This document shows, one piece after another, positions 1 through 8,608 of a stretch of 64,000 nt of DNA. The notes under the pieces were generated by a model. That model was not told where the DNA came from, ran no database searches, and saw only the letters and a program-made list of their open reading frames with translations. The position numbers and the translations under genes were made by a program. The stretch comes from Candidatus Nitrospira nitrosa (lineage in GTDB: Bacteria > Nitrospirota > Nitrospiria > Nitrospirales > Nitrospiraceae). Numbering within the stretch: the stretch's first letter is position 1; the number at the start of each line of letters is the position of its first letter. The stretch spans positions 1 to 64,000 of the forward strand of contig NZ_CZQA01000013.1 in assembly GCF_001458735.1 (NCBI RefSeq). Direction: 5' to 3'.

Positions 1-60
1 TGAGGTAAGCTCGAAAAAGTGGACGCCTTCAACCTAGAATGAGAGGGCTGGAGGTGTGAG

Positions 61-378
61 ATGGAACAGGTCCCGCGACAGCAGTATACGAAGGAGTTCC
101 GAGAGCAGGCCGTGCGGCTAGTCCTGGAACAGCAGGTGACGATTCCGGAGGCCGCCAGGCGCCTGAGCATGTCGGGCAGGACGCTCGAGCGCTGGGTGGG
201 TCGGGCTCGGCAGGGCCAGCTCACTACGCTGGGAGAGAGCCGACGGCCCGTGACGGAGCTGGAGGCCGAGGTGTCTCGGCTCAAACGGGATCTTGCGGAA
301 GCGCGGATGGAGCGCGACATCTTAAAAAAAGCCACCGCGTACTTTGCCAAGGCGCAGCTGCCCGGTACGCGCTCATGA
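61..378 (+). CDS. IS3-family transposase OrfA
   Basis: A 105-residue DNA-binding subunit of the IS3 transposase. Residues 8-50 form a helix-turn-helix of the transposase-8 type (KEFREQAVRLV, then IPEAARRLSMS). A leucine-zipper-like coiled coil follows at about 65-90, ending in the family's ILKKATAYFAK tail. It overlaps orfB by 4 bp (ATGA at 375-378). An A7 slippery run at 324-330 lies in the phase needed for a -1 shift into orfB, so an OrfAB fusion is expected. It is identical to the OrfA of copy 2. Confidence 0.95.
   Translation: MEQVPRQQYTKEFREQAVRLVLEQQVTIPEAARRLSMSGRTLERWVGRARQGQLTTLGESRRPVTELEAEVSRLKRDLAEARMERDILKKATAYFAKAQLPGTRS
324..330 (+). promoter_or_regulatory. Probable -1 programmed frameshift site
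   Basis: A run of seven A residues is read TTA AAA AAA GCC in the orfA frame. That is the A_AAA_AAA slippery pattern used by IS3 elements. The -1 frame stays open from here into orfB at 375, so slippage would give a full OrfAB transposase. Confidence 0.6.
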
Positions 379-1235
379 GGACGCTGCGTCTCCAGTATCC
401 GTTGACTCTGTTGTGTCGGGTGCTGGAGGTGTCCCGAAGCGGCTACTATGCCTGGCAGCATCGGCGTCCGTCGACACGCGCCCAGGAGAATGCGCGGCTG
501 GAAGTGGCGATTCAGGCGGCACACGTGCGGACCCGACACACGTACGGCCCGGAGCGCCTCCAAGCGGAATTGCGTGAAGACGGCTTTCCAGCTGGGATCG
601 GCCGTATCAAGCGGCTGCGGAAGAAACTGGGCCTGCGCTGCACACCGGTGCGACGGTTCACGATCACCACGGATTCGGCGCATCACCTGCCGGTGGCGGA
701 GAATCGCTTGGCACAAACGTTCACCGCGACACGCCCGAATGAGACCTGGCTCACCGACATCACCTATGTTCCTACAGGGGAAGGGTGGTTGTATGTAGCC
801 GGGGTCAAGGATCTGTATACCTGTGAGGTCGTCGGGTATGCCATGGGGGCCCGGATGACGACGGACTTGGTGCGCCACGCCTTGGGGAACGCGGTCGGGG
901 CGAAACGCCCACGCCCGGGCTTGCTCCACCACTCCGACCGTGGGTCTCAATATTGTGCCCACGACTATCAGGATCAGCTGCGGCAGTTCGGCATGATCCC
1001 CTCCATGAGTCGCAAGGGCAATTGCTATGACAACGCACCGATGGAGAGTTTCTGGGGAACACTGAAAACTGAGCTGGTGCATCACCGACGATATGAGACG
1101 CGGGAGCAGGCTCGGCAAGAGATTACAGCATACATCGAGGTGTTCTACAACCGCCAGCGACGGCATTCCCGGCTGGGGAATCGCTCGCCCGCGGCATTTG
1201 CCCAACGGTGGGCCCGTCAACAGTCGGCGGCGTGA
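375..1235 (+). CDS. IS3-family transposase OrfB (DDE integrase core)
   Basis: A 286-residue catalytic subunit with the retroviral-integrase fold. An N-terminal HTH_21-like segment (residues 40-85) precedes the rve core. The DDE triad is visible as D128 (WLTDITYV), D188 (LLHHSDRGSQY) and E224 (NAPMESFWGTLK), with 35 residues between D188 and E224 as in IS3. It is full length with no stops, so it is probably active, alone or as the OrfAB frameshift product. Copy 2 is identical, which points to recent transposition. Confidence 0.95.
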   Translation: MRTLRLQYPLTLLCRVLEVSRSGYYAWQHRRPSTRAQENARLEVAIQAAHVRTRHTYGPERLQAELREDGFPAGIGRIKRLRKKLGLRCTPVRRFTITTDSAHHLPVAENRLAQTFTATRPNETWLTDITYVPTGEGWLYVAGVKDLYTCEVVGYAMGARMTTDLVRHALGNAVGAKRPRPGLLHHSDRGSQYCAHDYQDQLRQFGMIPSMSRKGNCYDNAPMESFWGTLKTELVHHRRYETREQARQEITAYIEVFYNRQRRHSRLGNRSPAAFAQRWARQQSAA

Positions 1236-1297
1236 GACTGTCATTCATGGCGTCCACTCTTGACAACCGGGGTCAACTCGCCCAAACAAACGTGTCA

Positions 1298-1327
1298 TTG
1301 ACGTGGGTACTATCATTCAAGTAATGT
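1298..1327 (+). promoter_or_regulatory. Candidate promoter for the RsbRD-like gene
   Basis: TTGACG at 1298-1303 and TAATGT at 1322-1327 are separated by 18 bp, just outside the IS right end and about 80 bp upstream of the ATG at 1406. The match to the sigma-70 consensus is only moderate. Confidence 0.25.
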
Positions 1328-1348
1328 CTTTGAAATGGATACTACATT

Positions 1349-1363
1349 GTATACATGGTATAC
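1349..1363. promoter_or_regulatory. Repeated GTATAC palindromes, possible operator
   Basis: Two GTATAC hexamers, each self-palindromic, are separated by ATG between the candidate promoter and the start codon of the next gene. They could be a repressor site; only the symmetry supports this. Confidence 0.2.
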
Positions 1364-1405
1364 ATGCGGTCCTCTCCCTCAACCACTCACAAGAGGAGGT
1401 GCGCT

Positions 1406-1891
1406 ATGTTGGCTGGCCGATTGGTGAGGCTGATCGAGAAGAACTCCGAAAAACTTGCTCGAGAGTTGAGCGAGAAAGTATGGAATTCTCCACGCTGTAG
1501 CGATTTACGAAAAGTCCCACCCGACGAGCTCCAAGCGCGCACCCGCGAAATCTACCAAAACCTAAATAACTGGCTGATGGACATGACCGAGACCGAAATT
1601 GAGCACCGCTACACCGAACTTGGCGCACGGCGAGCCGCACAGGGCGTCGCCTATAGCCATTTCCTCTGGGCGATTACGGCTACCAGAGATCATATGACGG
1701 GCTTTGTCCAACGCGAAGGATTCTCTGATAGCCCGATGGAGCTCCATGGGGAATTGGAACTCCTGCACATCCTCGGTCAGTTTTTTGATCGGGCCTTGTA
1801 CTACACGGCCATGGGGTATGAACAGGAACGGGCCCGCATCGGAACAAACCTTCGCCGCCGCCGGGATGATCATCAGGCAGCACACGCATAG
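1406..1891 (+). CDS. RsbRD N-terminal-like sensor protein
   Basis: A 161-residue all-helical soluble protein resembling the RsbRD N-terminal (globin-like, non-haem) sensor domain found in stressosome proteins. It runs from LVRLIEKNSEKLARELSEKV to the C-terminal helices that contain FDRALYYTAMGYEQER. It carries no STAS or kinase domain, so the sensor module stands alone. The start at 1406 follows AAGAGGAGG with good spacing; an upstream in-frame ATG at 1355 lacks one. It has no partner gene nearby. The family call rests on pattern similarity. Confidence 0.6.
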   Translation: MLAGRLVRLIEKNSEKLARELSEKVWNSPRCSDLRKVPPDELQARTREIYQNLNNWLMDMTETEIEHRYTELGARRAAQGVAYSHFLWAITATRDHMTGFVQREGFSDSPMELHGELELLHILGQFFDRALYYTAMGYEQERARIGTNLRRRRDDHQAAHA

Positions 1892-2285
1892 GCCAGCGCC
1901 AAGGAATAGGCATGAGCGCCCTACTGGCGGGCTCACAGCAAACAGGTGAGCCCGTCTCAGTTCCCTTCACAAACACTTCCTTCCGGAACAACTCACCCTC
2001 CGGATACGACTCAAAAATGTCCCGTAGCACCGTGGAGAATACGCCCGCCGCTTCAGCCACCTCGGAAGAAGTGATCGTCTCCCTTACACCGACAGATTCC
2101 GAAGAGACCGCTAGCGACGTGCCTACTCCTATATCAGGACGATCCATCCTCCCAACAAGCATGCGCAGCACGAGCCCCGCACTCTTCCGGTATAACCCAG
2201 ACCGAACACAAGCAGGGCCCCTCCTCCACCAGTATCGACGGCCATTGAATTTGGGCAAATTTCATCCTAGTACATGCCTGATCAA
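1892..2285. other. Intergenic stretch, no convincing gene
   Basis: This stretch lies between the RsbRD-like gene and the small ORF before the coiled-coil gene. Open frames exist on both strands, but none shows a family motif or a good ribosome binding site. It contains an 8-bp hairpin at 1929-1953. Confidence 0.5.
1929..1953. terminator. Hairpin downstream of the RsbRD-like gene
   Basis: GGGCTCAC and GTGAGCCC form a perfect 8-bp stem around a 9-nt loop, 38 bp after the stop codon. There is no T run after it, so this is a weak or factor-dependent terminator at best. Confidence 0.3.
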
Positions 2286-2546
2286 TTGTGGTACCGTCAC
2301 ATGTTGAACCCCTGGCATCACATCATCCACAGTGGGCATGACCTCATGAAGCACGCGGAGATTATCACCGGCGGCATGGCGTTGAGACCCCCTCCTGCGT
2401 CCCGGATATCCCACAACCTCATTCTTCTTCACCAGAGACAAGCGGCATCTTTGCCTACAAGCCGATCCAGTGATGGTTCGATGCAATCTCTCACTCAGCA
2501 ACCCACGAGCATATCTTCAACCGCATCATCTACAAAGCTGCAGTAA
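2286..2546 (+). CDS. Small uncharacterised ORF, possibly an OmpA-gene relic
   Basis: A TTG-started frame of about 86 residues (begins WYRHMLNPWHH) ends 13 bp before the coiled-coil gene. No family is recognised, and the Ser/Gln-rich tail looks unconstrained. The DNA around its start resembles the start of the OmpA-like gene at 5623: CCTAGTACAT, then about ten bases, then TGTGGYACCGTCA in both places. It may therefore be a decayed copy of that gene's 5' end rather than a working gene. Confidence 0.25.
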   Translation: MWYRHMLNPWHHIIHSGHDLMKHAEIITGGMALRPPPASRISHNLILLHQRQAASLPTSRSSDGSMQSLTQQPTSISSTASSTKLQ

Positions 2547-2559
2547 GGACTGATTAACT

Positions 2560-5391
2560 ATGAGCACACTGGGCAGATGGTTACAACCTCCTCCGAAGGG
2601 CTCGTTGGAGCAACAACACCAAGAGCTTGTCAATCTGCTACGGACCAAGGAACGGGCACTGGAGACGACGTCCCATGATCTGAAAGTCAAGACTGCGGCG
2701 ATGCAGATTCTCGAGCAGAAGGTCATGTCATCGGAGACGCAATTCAACTCAGCCCAACGAGAGCTCGTCTCTCGCGGCGAGCAGATCAAGGCGCTTGAGG
2801 CAGAATTGGCCCTCCGATCGAAACGCGTGTCGGAGATAGAGACTGATGGAGTCGCAGCACAACAACAGGCGGGTGAGCTGAAGTCGATCATTGCGGCCCA
2901 GACGGAAGAGCTCCGTGGAGCTCAGCAAGCTCGCGAGGTCCTGAAGGAAGAGATTCGCGTGCTGCGCGAACATGTTGCTCAGCTCAATGCGGGACTGGCG
3001 GACCGGGATCAAGTCCGAGTCCGCATGGAGAAGCTGGAATCGGCACAAGATCGTGTCCATCTGCTGGAAGTGGAACTGAGTGACAGAGAAGCCGCTCATC
3101 GTCGTAGGATTCAGCAACTCGAACAGCTTCTCACCGAACGAGATCAGCGGATCGATACGTTTGACGTCAGCGCGGCTGCCCACGCGGATGAACTCCGTGC
3201 GGCGCAGCAGGCTAGTCAGTCGGCCGAACAGGCCCGCGAAGTCCTGAAGGAGGAAATCCGCATCCTCCGTGAACAGATCACTCAACTCAACGAAGGCCTC
3301 CCCGCCCGAGAACGCCTTCGCGCTCAAGTCAAAGAGTTGGAGTCGATGCGAGGCCGTGTCCACCAGCTGGAAGTCGAACTGAGTGATCGAGAGGCCGCCC
3401 ATCGCGGCACCATCCAGCAACTCGAACAGGCCCTGACGGAGCGCGACCGTCGCATCAGTGAGTTTGATTCGCTGGCGGCCATCCAGCTGGGCGAACTCCA
3501 CACGGCCCAACAGGTCTCTCAGACCGCCGAACAGACTCGCGAAGTCCTCAAGGAAGAAATCCGCGTCCTCCGGGAACAGATCACCCAACTCAATGAGAGC
3601 CTTGCTCACCAGGACCGACTCCGCGCCCAAGTCAAGAAGCTGGAGGCGACCCAAGACCGTGTCCACCAGCTGGAAGTCGAACTGAGTGATCGAGAGGCCG
3701 CCCATCGCGGCACCATCCAGCAACTCGAACAGGCCCTGACGGAGCGCGACCGTCGCATCGGGGAATTCGATACGCTGGCGGCCGCGCAAGCGGACGAGGT
3801 TCAGGATGCCTTGGAGGCCTGTCGAACGGCGGAGCAGGCCCGTGATGTCCAGAAGGAAGAAATCCGCGTCCTCCGGGAGCATATCGCCCAACAGAACGAG
3901 GAACTCGCCCACCGAGACCGGCTGCGAGCCCAGGTCAAGAAACTGGAGGCAACCCAAGACCGCGTGCACCAGCTGGAAGTCGAACTGAGTGATCGGGAGG
4001 CCGCCCATCGCGGCACCATCCAGCAACTCGAACGGACGCTGGCCGAACGCGATCAGCGGCTTGGGGAGTTTCATGCGAGCGCCGCTGCCCAGACGGACGA
4101 ACTCCGTGGTGCCCAGCAGGCCTGTCAGGCGGCTGAGCAGGCCCGCGAAGTCTCCAAGGAGGAAATCCGCGTCCTCCGTGAGCAGATCGTACGGCTGCAT
4201 GAGGAACTAGCGGATCGGGATCACATCCGAGTCCGCATGGAGAAATTGGAGTCGGCGCAAGATCGTGTCCATCAGCTGGAAGTGGAACTGAGTGACCGGG
4301 AAGCCGCCCATCGCGGCACGCTCCAGCAACTCGAACAGGCCCTTGCGGAGCGCGACCGTCGGATCAGTGAGTTTGATTCGCTGGCGGCCGTGCAAGCGGA
4401 CGAAGTGCAGGATGCGTTGGAAGCCAGTCGAACGGCGGAGCAGGCCCGGGAGGTCATGAAGGAGGAAATCCGCGTCCTCCGTGAGCAGATCGCGCAACTC
4501 AATGAAGGCCTTGCCCACCGCGATCGACTCCGTGCCCGGGTCCAGAAGCTGGAGGCGACCCAGGACCGTGTGCATCAGCTGGAAGTCGAGCTGAGTGATC
4601 GGGAAGCCGCCCACCGCGGCACCATCCAACAACTCGAACAGGCTCTCACGGAGCGAGACCGTCGGATCGATGAGCTGGTGCCGGCCGCCCACCTCCTGCA
4701 CGAGAAAGAAGCTGCCATTAAAGAATGGGAACGAACCCACGTACGCGCGATGCAGGACCTCGAAGCTGAGGCGACAAAGCTTCAAGAATCCTGTACAGTG
4801 CAGGATCAACTCCGGGCGCAACATCAACTCGACGAGCAACAGCTAGAGGAACGCGACACCAGGATTGCGAACCTCCAGCGTGAGCTGAAGGACTTGCAGG
4901 CGGAACGGCAAGCCCTCCGCAAGGAGGTGCAAGTCATTCCTGAAAAGGAGGAGCAGATCGATCGCTTGCAAAAGCGGTTAAAAGAACTGCGTGCAGCACT
5001 GAAGGCAACGCCTTCATCAGCCATCGTTCCTCCCCAGCCGCATCGCCAGAGGGAAGCTGCGCCACACTCCTCGCAACCCAAAGTCAGCAAACCCGTCGCC
5101 CCGGCGCGCCAGAATGGGACGGGACAACAGTCCCCGGTCGGACAACAGCCGAAGAGCGGCAAGCCCATTCAGCCAGACGATCTGAAAAAGATCGACGGGA
5201 TTGGGCCTGGCCTTGCCGCTACGCTCCAGAAGCTGGGCACCCGCACGTTTATCCAAATCGCGCGATGGAAACCAGAAGACATCGAGAAAATCGCCAAGAA
5301 GCTTGCGACTGATCCGGAGCGGATTAAACGTGAGAATTGGATTGCCGGAGCGAAGAAACAGCACTACGAAAAGTACAAGGAACGGCTTTGA
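2560..5391 (+). CDS. Long coiled-coil protein with six 101-residue repeats and C-terminal HhH domain
   Basis: A 943-residue, almost wholly helical, Gln/Glu/Arg-rich protein. Its centre consists of six copies of a 101-residue unit (303 bp spacing exactly), each containing EEIRVLREQI, then HQLEVELSDREAAHR, then QQLEQALTERDRRI. The Pro-rich linker at about 815-865 leads to a C-terminal helix-hairpin-helix domain (LKKIDGIGPGLAATLQKLG). The paralogue at 6559 shares the N-terminal LRTKE and QILEQKVMSSET segments and the tail, but starts with a membrane helix that is missing here, so this copy is probably soluble. A structural or scaffolding role is likely; the HhH tail suggests nucleic acid or protein docking. 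RBS TAAGGA precedes the ATG. Confidence 0.8.
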   Translation: MSTLGRWLQPPPKGSLEQQHQELVNLLRTKERALETTSHDLKVKTAAMQILEQKVMSSETQFNSAQRELVSRGEQIKALEAELALRSKRVSEIETDGVAAQQQAGELKSIIAAQTEELRGAQQAREVLKEEIRVLREHVAQLNAGLADRDQVRVRMEKLESAQDRVHLLEVELSDREAAHRRRIQQLEQLLTERDQRIDTFDVSAAAHADELRAAQQASQSAEQAREVLKEEIRILREQITQLNEGLPARERLRAQVKELESMRGRVHQLEVELSDREAAHRGTIQQLEQALTERDRRISEFDSLAAIQLGELHTAQQVSQTAEQTREVLKEEIRVLREQITQLNESLAHQDRLRAQVKKLEATQDRVHQLEVELSDREAAHRGTIQQLEQALTERDRRIGEFDTLAAAQADEVQDALEACRTAEQARDVQKEEIRVLREHIAQQNEELAHRDRLRAQVKKLEATQDRVHQLEVELSDREAAHRGTIQQLERTLAERDQRLGEFHASAAAQTDELRGAQQACQAAEQAREVSKEEIRVLREQIVRLHEELADRDHIRVRMEKLESAQDRVHQLEVELSDREAAHRGTLQQLEQALAERDRRISEFDSLAAVQADEVQDALEASRTAEQAREVMKEEIRVLREQIAQLNEGLAHRDRLRARVQKLEATQDRVHQLEVELSDREAAHRGTIQQLEQALTERDRRIDELVPAAHLLHEKEAAIKEWERTHVRAMQDLEAEATKLQESCTVQDQLRAQHQLDEQQLEERDTRIANLQRELKDLQAERQALRKEVQVIPEKEEQIDRLQKRLKELRAALKATPSSAIVPPQPHRQREAAPHSSQPKVSKPVAPARQNGTGQQSPVGQQPKSGKPIQPDDLKKIDGIGPGLAATLQKLGTRTFIQIARWKPEDIEKIAKKLATDPERIKRENWIAGAKKQHYEKYKERL
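3058..4875 (+). repeat. Tandem 303-bp in-gene repeat array (six units)
   Basis: The codons for (V/H)HQLEVELSDREAAHR begin at about 3055, 3358, 3661, 3964, 4267 and 4570, a constant 303-bp period. Units at 3358 and 3661 are identical for about 95 bp, which indicates recent duplication or gene conversion. The array will be prone to copy-number change by recombination. The right border is approximate. Confidence 0.85.
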
Positions 5392-5622
5392 CCTTCGCTG
5401 ACGATGAAGAGTCGTCGGTCGTGACTCCGATACGAGTGATTCCTTACGCGGTCTAAAAACCATATAATTCGTCTACCGAACTATATGCGGTGATGGCCGA
5501 TTGACCTCAGTTTCAACTAGAAGCATGCCGAAGCATCTAGCTCCATGGAGACCAGTTCGAACCCGTCTCCTTGTCGTTGACCTGCTTGACTGAACATCTC
5601 CCACCTAGTACATAGTCGTGAC

Positions 5623-6555
5623 ATGTGGCACCGTCAGGACCCGCACAGCAACGACCAGCCCCAGGTTGAACGGGACGAGTTCACGAGGCGTGCAAGAATT
5701 CTTGCTGTCGGTATCGCTGCGCTGATGCTGCTTGCCGTGGTGTGCATCCCCCGACATCTCCCTTCACAACCACGGACCACAGCTATCACCCCAGCTTCGC
5801 TTTATATCAGCTTCGAACAAAACACCTTGATACTTCGGGGCTCACTCCCCACCCAACGGAGCAAGACCTCGATTCTTGAGCAGGCACATACGCTGTATGC
5901 AAAAAAGGGAACCCGTGTGACTGACCAGTTCACCGTCGACGCACAAGTCGGTTCAGCTGCATGGGTGGACACCATTCCACAGCTGCTCCCGATTTTGGGC
6001 TGGATGACTGAACGTGGCTCTATCATTATTGACGGCCATTCACTGGTTGTGACCGGTCAGGTCGCGAGTGCTCGCGAAAAAGCCGACGTGCTCCAGGTGA
6101 TGGCTCCGGCGGTACGAGCAGGGTTAAAAATTGAGGACCGCGTGATGGTCGCACAGGCGACAGCCTCGTCCCCCGCTTCCGTTTCACTCACGGCCCTCCA
6201 GTTGTCACTGAATCAGGTCCTTGCGAAATCCTCGATCGAGTTCGAACCAGACAGCGCCACCGTCACGGCCAAAGGTCAGGCGGTTCTCGATCACATTGTC
6301 GTCCTCCTTCGAAAAGCTCCGACCGCACCGATTGAGATCGCAAGTCATACCGATATCGGTGGTGCGGCCGAGCACAATTTACGGTTGAGCCGGCAGCGCG
6401 CCGATGCGGTGAAGCAGTACTTGACCGACCAGGGGCTCACCAATCCGTTTACCACCATCGGCTATGGATCGACGCGTCCTCTGTCAAATAGAAAATATCA
6501 ACCGGGTCTCCCGCAGAATCAACGGATCGAGTTGCTCATGATAAGGACCACGTGA
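5623..6555 (+). CDS. OmpA-family peptidoglycan-binding membrane protein
   Basis: A 310-residue inner-membrane-anchored or envelope protein. One transmembrane helix at about residues 26-44 (ILAVGIAALMLLAVV) is followed by a BON-like region at about 60-170 and a C-terminal OmpA/MotB domain from about 205. That domain shows IEFEPDSATVTAKGQAVLD, the TDIGGAAEHNLRLSRQRADAV peptidoglycan-binding loop and GYGSTRP. It should bind the diaminopimelate of the cell wall. It sits between the two coiled-coil paralogues, 3 bp ahead of the second, so it is probably co-transcribed with it. Confidence 0.85.
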   Translation: MWHRQDPHSNDQPQVERDEFTRRARILAVGIAALMLLAVVCIPRHLPSQPRTTAITPASLYISFEQNTLILRGSLPTQRSKTSILEQAHTLYAKKGTRVTDQFTVDAQVGSAAWVDTIPQLLPILGWMTERGSIIIDGHSLVVTGQVASAREKADVLQVMAPAVRAGLKIEDRVMVAQATASSPASVSLTALQLSLNQVLAKSSIEFEPDSATVTAKGQAVLDHIVVLLRKAPTAPIEIASHTDIGGAAEHNLRLSRQRADAVKQYLTDQGLTNPFTTIGYGSTRPLSNRKYQPGLPQNQRIELLMIRTT

Positions 6556-6558
6556 TCT

Positions 6559-8493
6559 ATGATGACGCTGATTAGCCAAATGATCGGATGTCTCCTCATT
6601 GCAGCCGGAATTGGGTTTGGAGTCGGCTGGTGGTTGCGGCAAATTCCCAAACGCTCACAAGAACAGCCCTCTCATGACGCCACAGGTCTGTTACGGACCA
6701 AAGAGCAGGCCCTGGATGCGTTGACGCACGATCTGAAGGTCAAAACGTCGGCCGTGCAGATTCTTGAACAAAAAGTCATGTCGTCGGAGACCATGCATTC
6801 CTCCGTGCAACGTGAGCTGATCGCCCGCAATGAGCGGCTCAAAGCCCTTGAGGCAGAACTCACAACCCGATCAAAGCAACTGACGATCTCGGAAGGAGAA
6901 GGAGCCACGGCTCGCCGACGCGTGAGTGAAATAGAGTCGATTCTTGCGACCCAGACTCATGAACTCAGAGGAGCTCAACAGACCTGTCGAAACGCCGAGC
7001 AAGCCCGTGAAATCATGGAACGGGAAGTGGGGGTCCTGCGCGAGCATATTGCTCAACTCAACGAAGGCTTGGCCGATCGCGAGCGTCTCCGCACCCAGAT
7101 CAAGCAGCTGGAGACGGCACAAGACCGCGTCCACCAACTTGAAGTCGAGCTCAGTGATCGCGAAGCCGCCCATCGCGGCATTATCCAGCAACTCGAACGT
7201 GCGCTCACCGAACGTGATCAACGAATTGAGGCGTTCGATAGCCAGGCCTCCACCCAAGCCGAAGACCTACGCGCTGCTCGCCAAATCTCCCAGAGCGCCG
7301 AGCAGGCCCGGGAAGTCATGGAACGGGAAGTGAGTGCCCTGCGAGACCATATTGCCCAACTCAACGAAGGCTTGGCCGACCGCGAGCGGCTCCGCAGCCA
7401 GGTCAAGCAACTCGAGACGGCACAAGATCGGATCCACCAGCTCGAAGTGGAGTTGAGCGATCGCGAGGCCGCCCATCGTACCACCATCCAGCAACTTGAA
7501 CGTACGCTCGCCGAGCGCGATCAACGGATTGGGGAGGCTGATGCGAATGCCGCTGCTCACATGGACGAACTTCGAGATGCCCAGCAGGCCTCTCAGTCGG
7601 CTGAGCAAGCCCGGGAGGTCCTCAAGGAAGAGATCCGCGTCCTCCGTGATCACATTGCGCAACTGAATGAAGGCTTGGCCGACCGCGAGCGGCTCCGCAG
7701 CCAGGTCAAGCAACTCGAGACGGCACAAGATCGGATCCACCAGCTCGAAGTGGAGTTGAGCGATCGCGAGGCCGCCCATCGCACCACCATCCAGCAACTT
7801 GAGCAGTCTCTCGTCGACCGTGACCGGCGAATTGAAGAGCTGGTACCGATGCCCCACCTCCTGCGTGAGAAGGAAGCGGTAATCAAGGAGTGGGAACGTA
7901 CCCACGCACAGACCGTCAAGACCCTGGAACGCGAGACCGCAACGCTCCTCGAACAGAATCTGGTCTACAAAGACCTACAGGCACAACATCAGCTTGAGGA
8001 GCAACGGGTACAGGAGCGAGACAAACAACTTGCCGACCTCCAGCGCGAGCTTCAAGAGCTCCACACGGAACGCGATACTCTCCGGAAAGAAGTGCAGGGT
8101 ATTCCGGAAAAAGACGAGCAGATCGAACGCCTACAAAAACGGCTCAAAGAACTGCGCGCGACCCTGCGCACTACGCCACCTGCTCCGATAACGGCGTCCG
8201 CCCCACAGTCACGCCAGCATGATGCTGAGACTCCTCCTCTCAGTAGCCCTCCCAAAGGCAGCAAGCCCAAGCAAAGCGATGACCTCAAGAAGATCCAGGG
8301 TATCGGTCCAGTCTTTGCTGAGACGCTGCACAAGCTCGGCACCCGGACGTTTATTCAAATCGCTCGATGGAAACCCGAGGATGTGGAGAAAATCGCCAAG
8401 AAACTCGCGACCGATCCCGAGCGGATTAAACGGGAGAATTGGATCGCGGGAGCCAAAAAGCAACACTACGACAAATATAAGGAACGGCTCTAG
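6559..8493 (+). CDS. Membrane-anchored coiled-coil protein with three 101-residue repeats and C-terminal HhH domain
   Basis: A 644-residue paralogue of the protein at 2560. An N-terminal membrane helix (LISQMIGCLLIAAGIGFGVG, residues 4-23) is followed by QILEQKVMSSET, three 303-bp-spaced units with HQLEVELSDREAAHR, a Pro/Ser linker and an HhH tail (KKIQGIGPVFAETLHKLGTRT). The last 60 residues are almost identical to those of the paralogue. It starts 3 bp after the OmpA-like gene. Together they suggest an envelope-linked filament or scaffold: a wall-binding partner plus an inner-membrane coil. The molecular role is unknown. Confidence 0.8.
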   Translation: MMTLISQMIGCLLIAAGIGFGVGWWLRQIPKRSQEQPSHDATGLLRTKEQALDALTHDLKVKTSAVQILEQKVMSSETMHSSVQRELIARNERLKALEAELTTRSKQLTISEGEGATARRRVSEIESILATQTHELRGAQQTCRNAEQAREIMEREVGVLREHIAQLNEGLADRERLRTQIKQLETAQDRVHQLEVELSDREAAHRGIIQQLERALTERDQRIEAFDSQASTQAEDLRAARQISQSAEQAREVMEREVSALRDHIAQLNEGLADRERLRSQVKQLETAQDRIHQLEVELSDREAAHRTTIQQLERTLAERDQRIGEADANAAAHMDELRDAQQASQSAEQAREVLKEEIRVLRDHIAQLNEGLADRERLRSQVKQLETAQDRIHQLEVELSDREAAHRTTIQQLEQSLVDRDRRIEELVPMPHLLREKEAVIKEWERTHAQTVKTLERETATLLEQNLVYKDLQAQHQLEEQRVQERDKQLADLQRELQELHTERDTLRKEVQGIPEKDEQIERLQKRLKELRATLRTTPPAPITASAPQSRQHDAETPPLSSPPKGSKPKQSDDLKKIQGIGPVFAETLHKLGTRTFIQIARWKPEDVEKIAKKLATDPERIKRENWIAGAKKQHYDKYKERL

Positions 8494-8608
8494 CTAGGCC
8501 ACCAGCCCCAATATCGGCCTGCGACAGGCGAACGGCCCATCCTACTTTTCCCTGCCGTTGACTCCTTCGTTCACCCTGACTACAATCGCGCAACGAGGTT
8601 TATCGTTC

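Larger units (their letters stand above)
1..1275 (+). mobile_element. IS3-family insertion sequence, copy 1
   Basis: A complete 1275-bp element with imperfect terminal inverted repeats of about 27 bp. Both ends begin TGA and share an inner GTGGACGCC. It carries overlapping orfA and orfB. Its borders are fixed by comparison with the inverted copy at 19603-20877, which is the same length and encodes identical proteins. The left end coincides with the first base of the window, so its target duplication cannot be checked; the right flank starts ACTC. Confidence 0.93.

Noticed and set aside
1680-2258. 192-codon minus-strand frame beyond the RsbRD-like gene
   Set aside because: Half of it is antisense to the RsbRD-like gene and no motif is visible. 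The part from 1960 to 2258 has some protein-like stretches, but not enough to call.
2749-4200. 483-codon minus-strand frame through the coiled-coil gene
   Set aside because: It mirrors the 303-bp repeats of the plus-strand coil gene. The plus strand has the heptad pattern, ribosome binding site and a homologue at 6559.
2560-4875. Regularly spaced repeats that could suggest a CRISPR array
   Set aside because: The period is 303 bp, the repeats are coding and contiguous, and there are no unique spacers.
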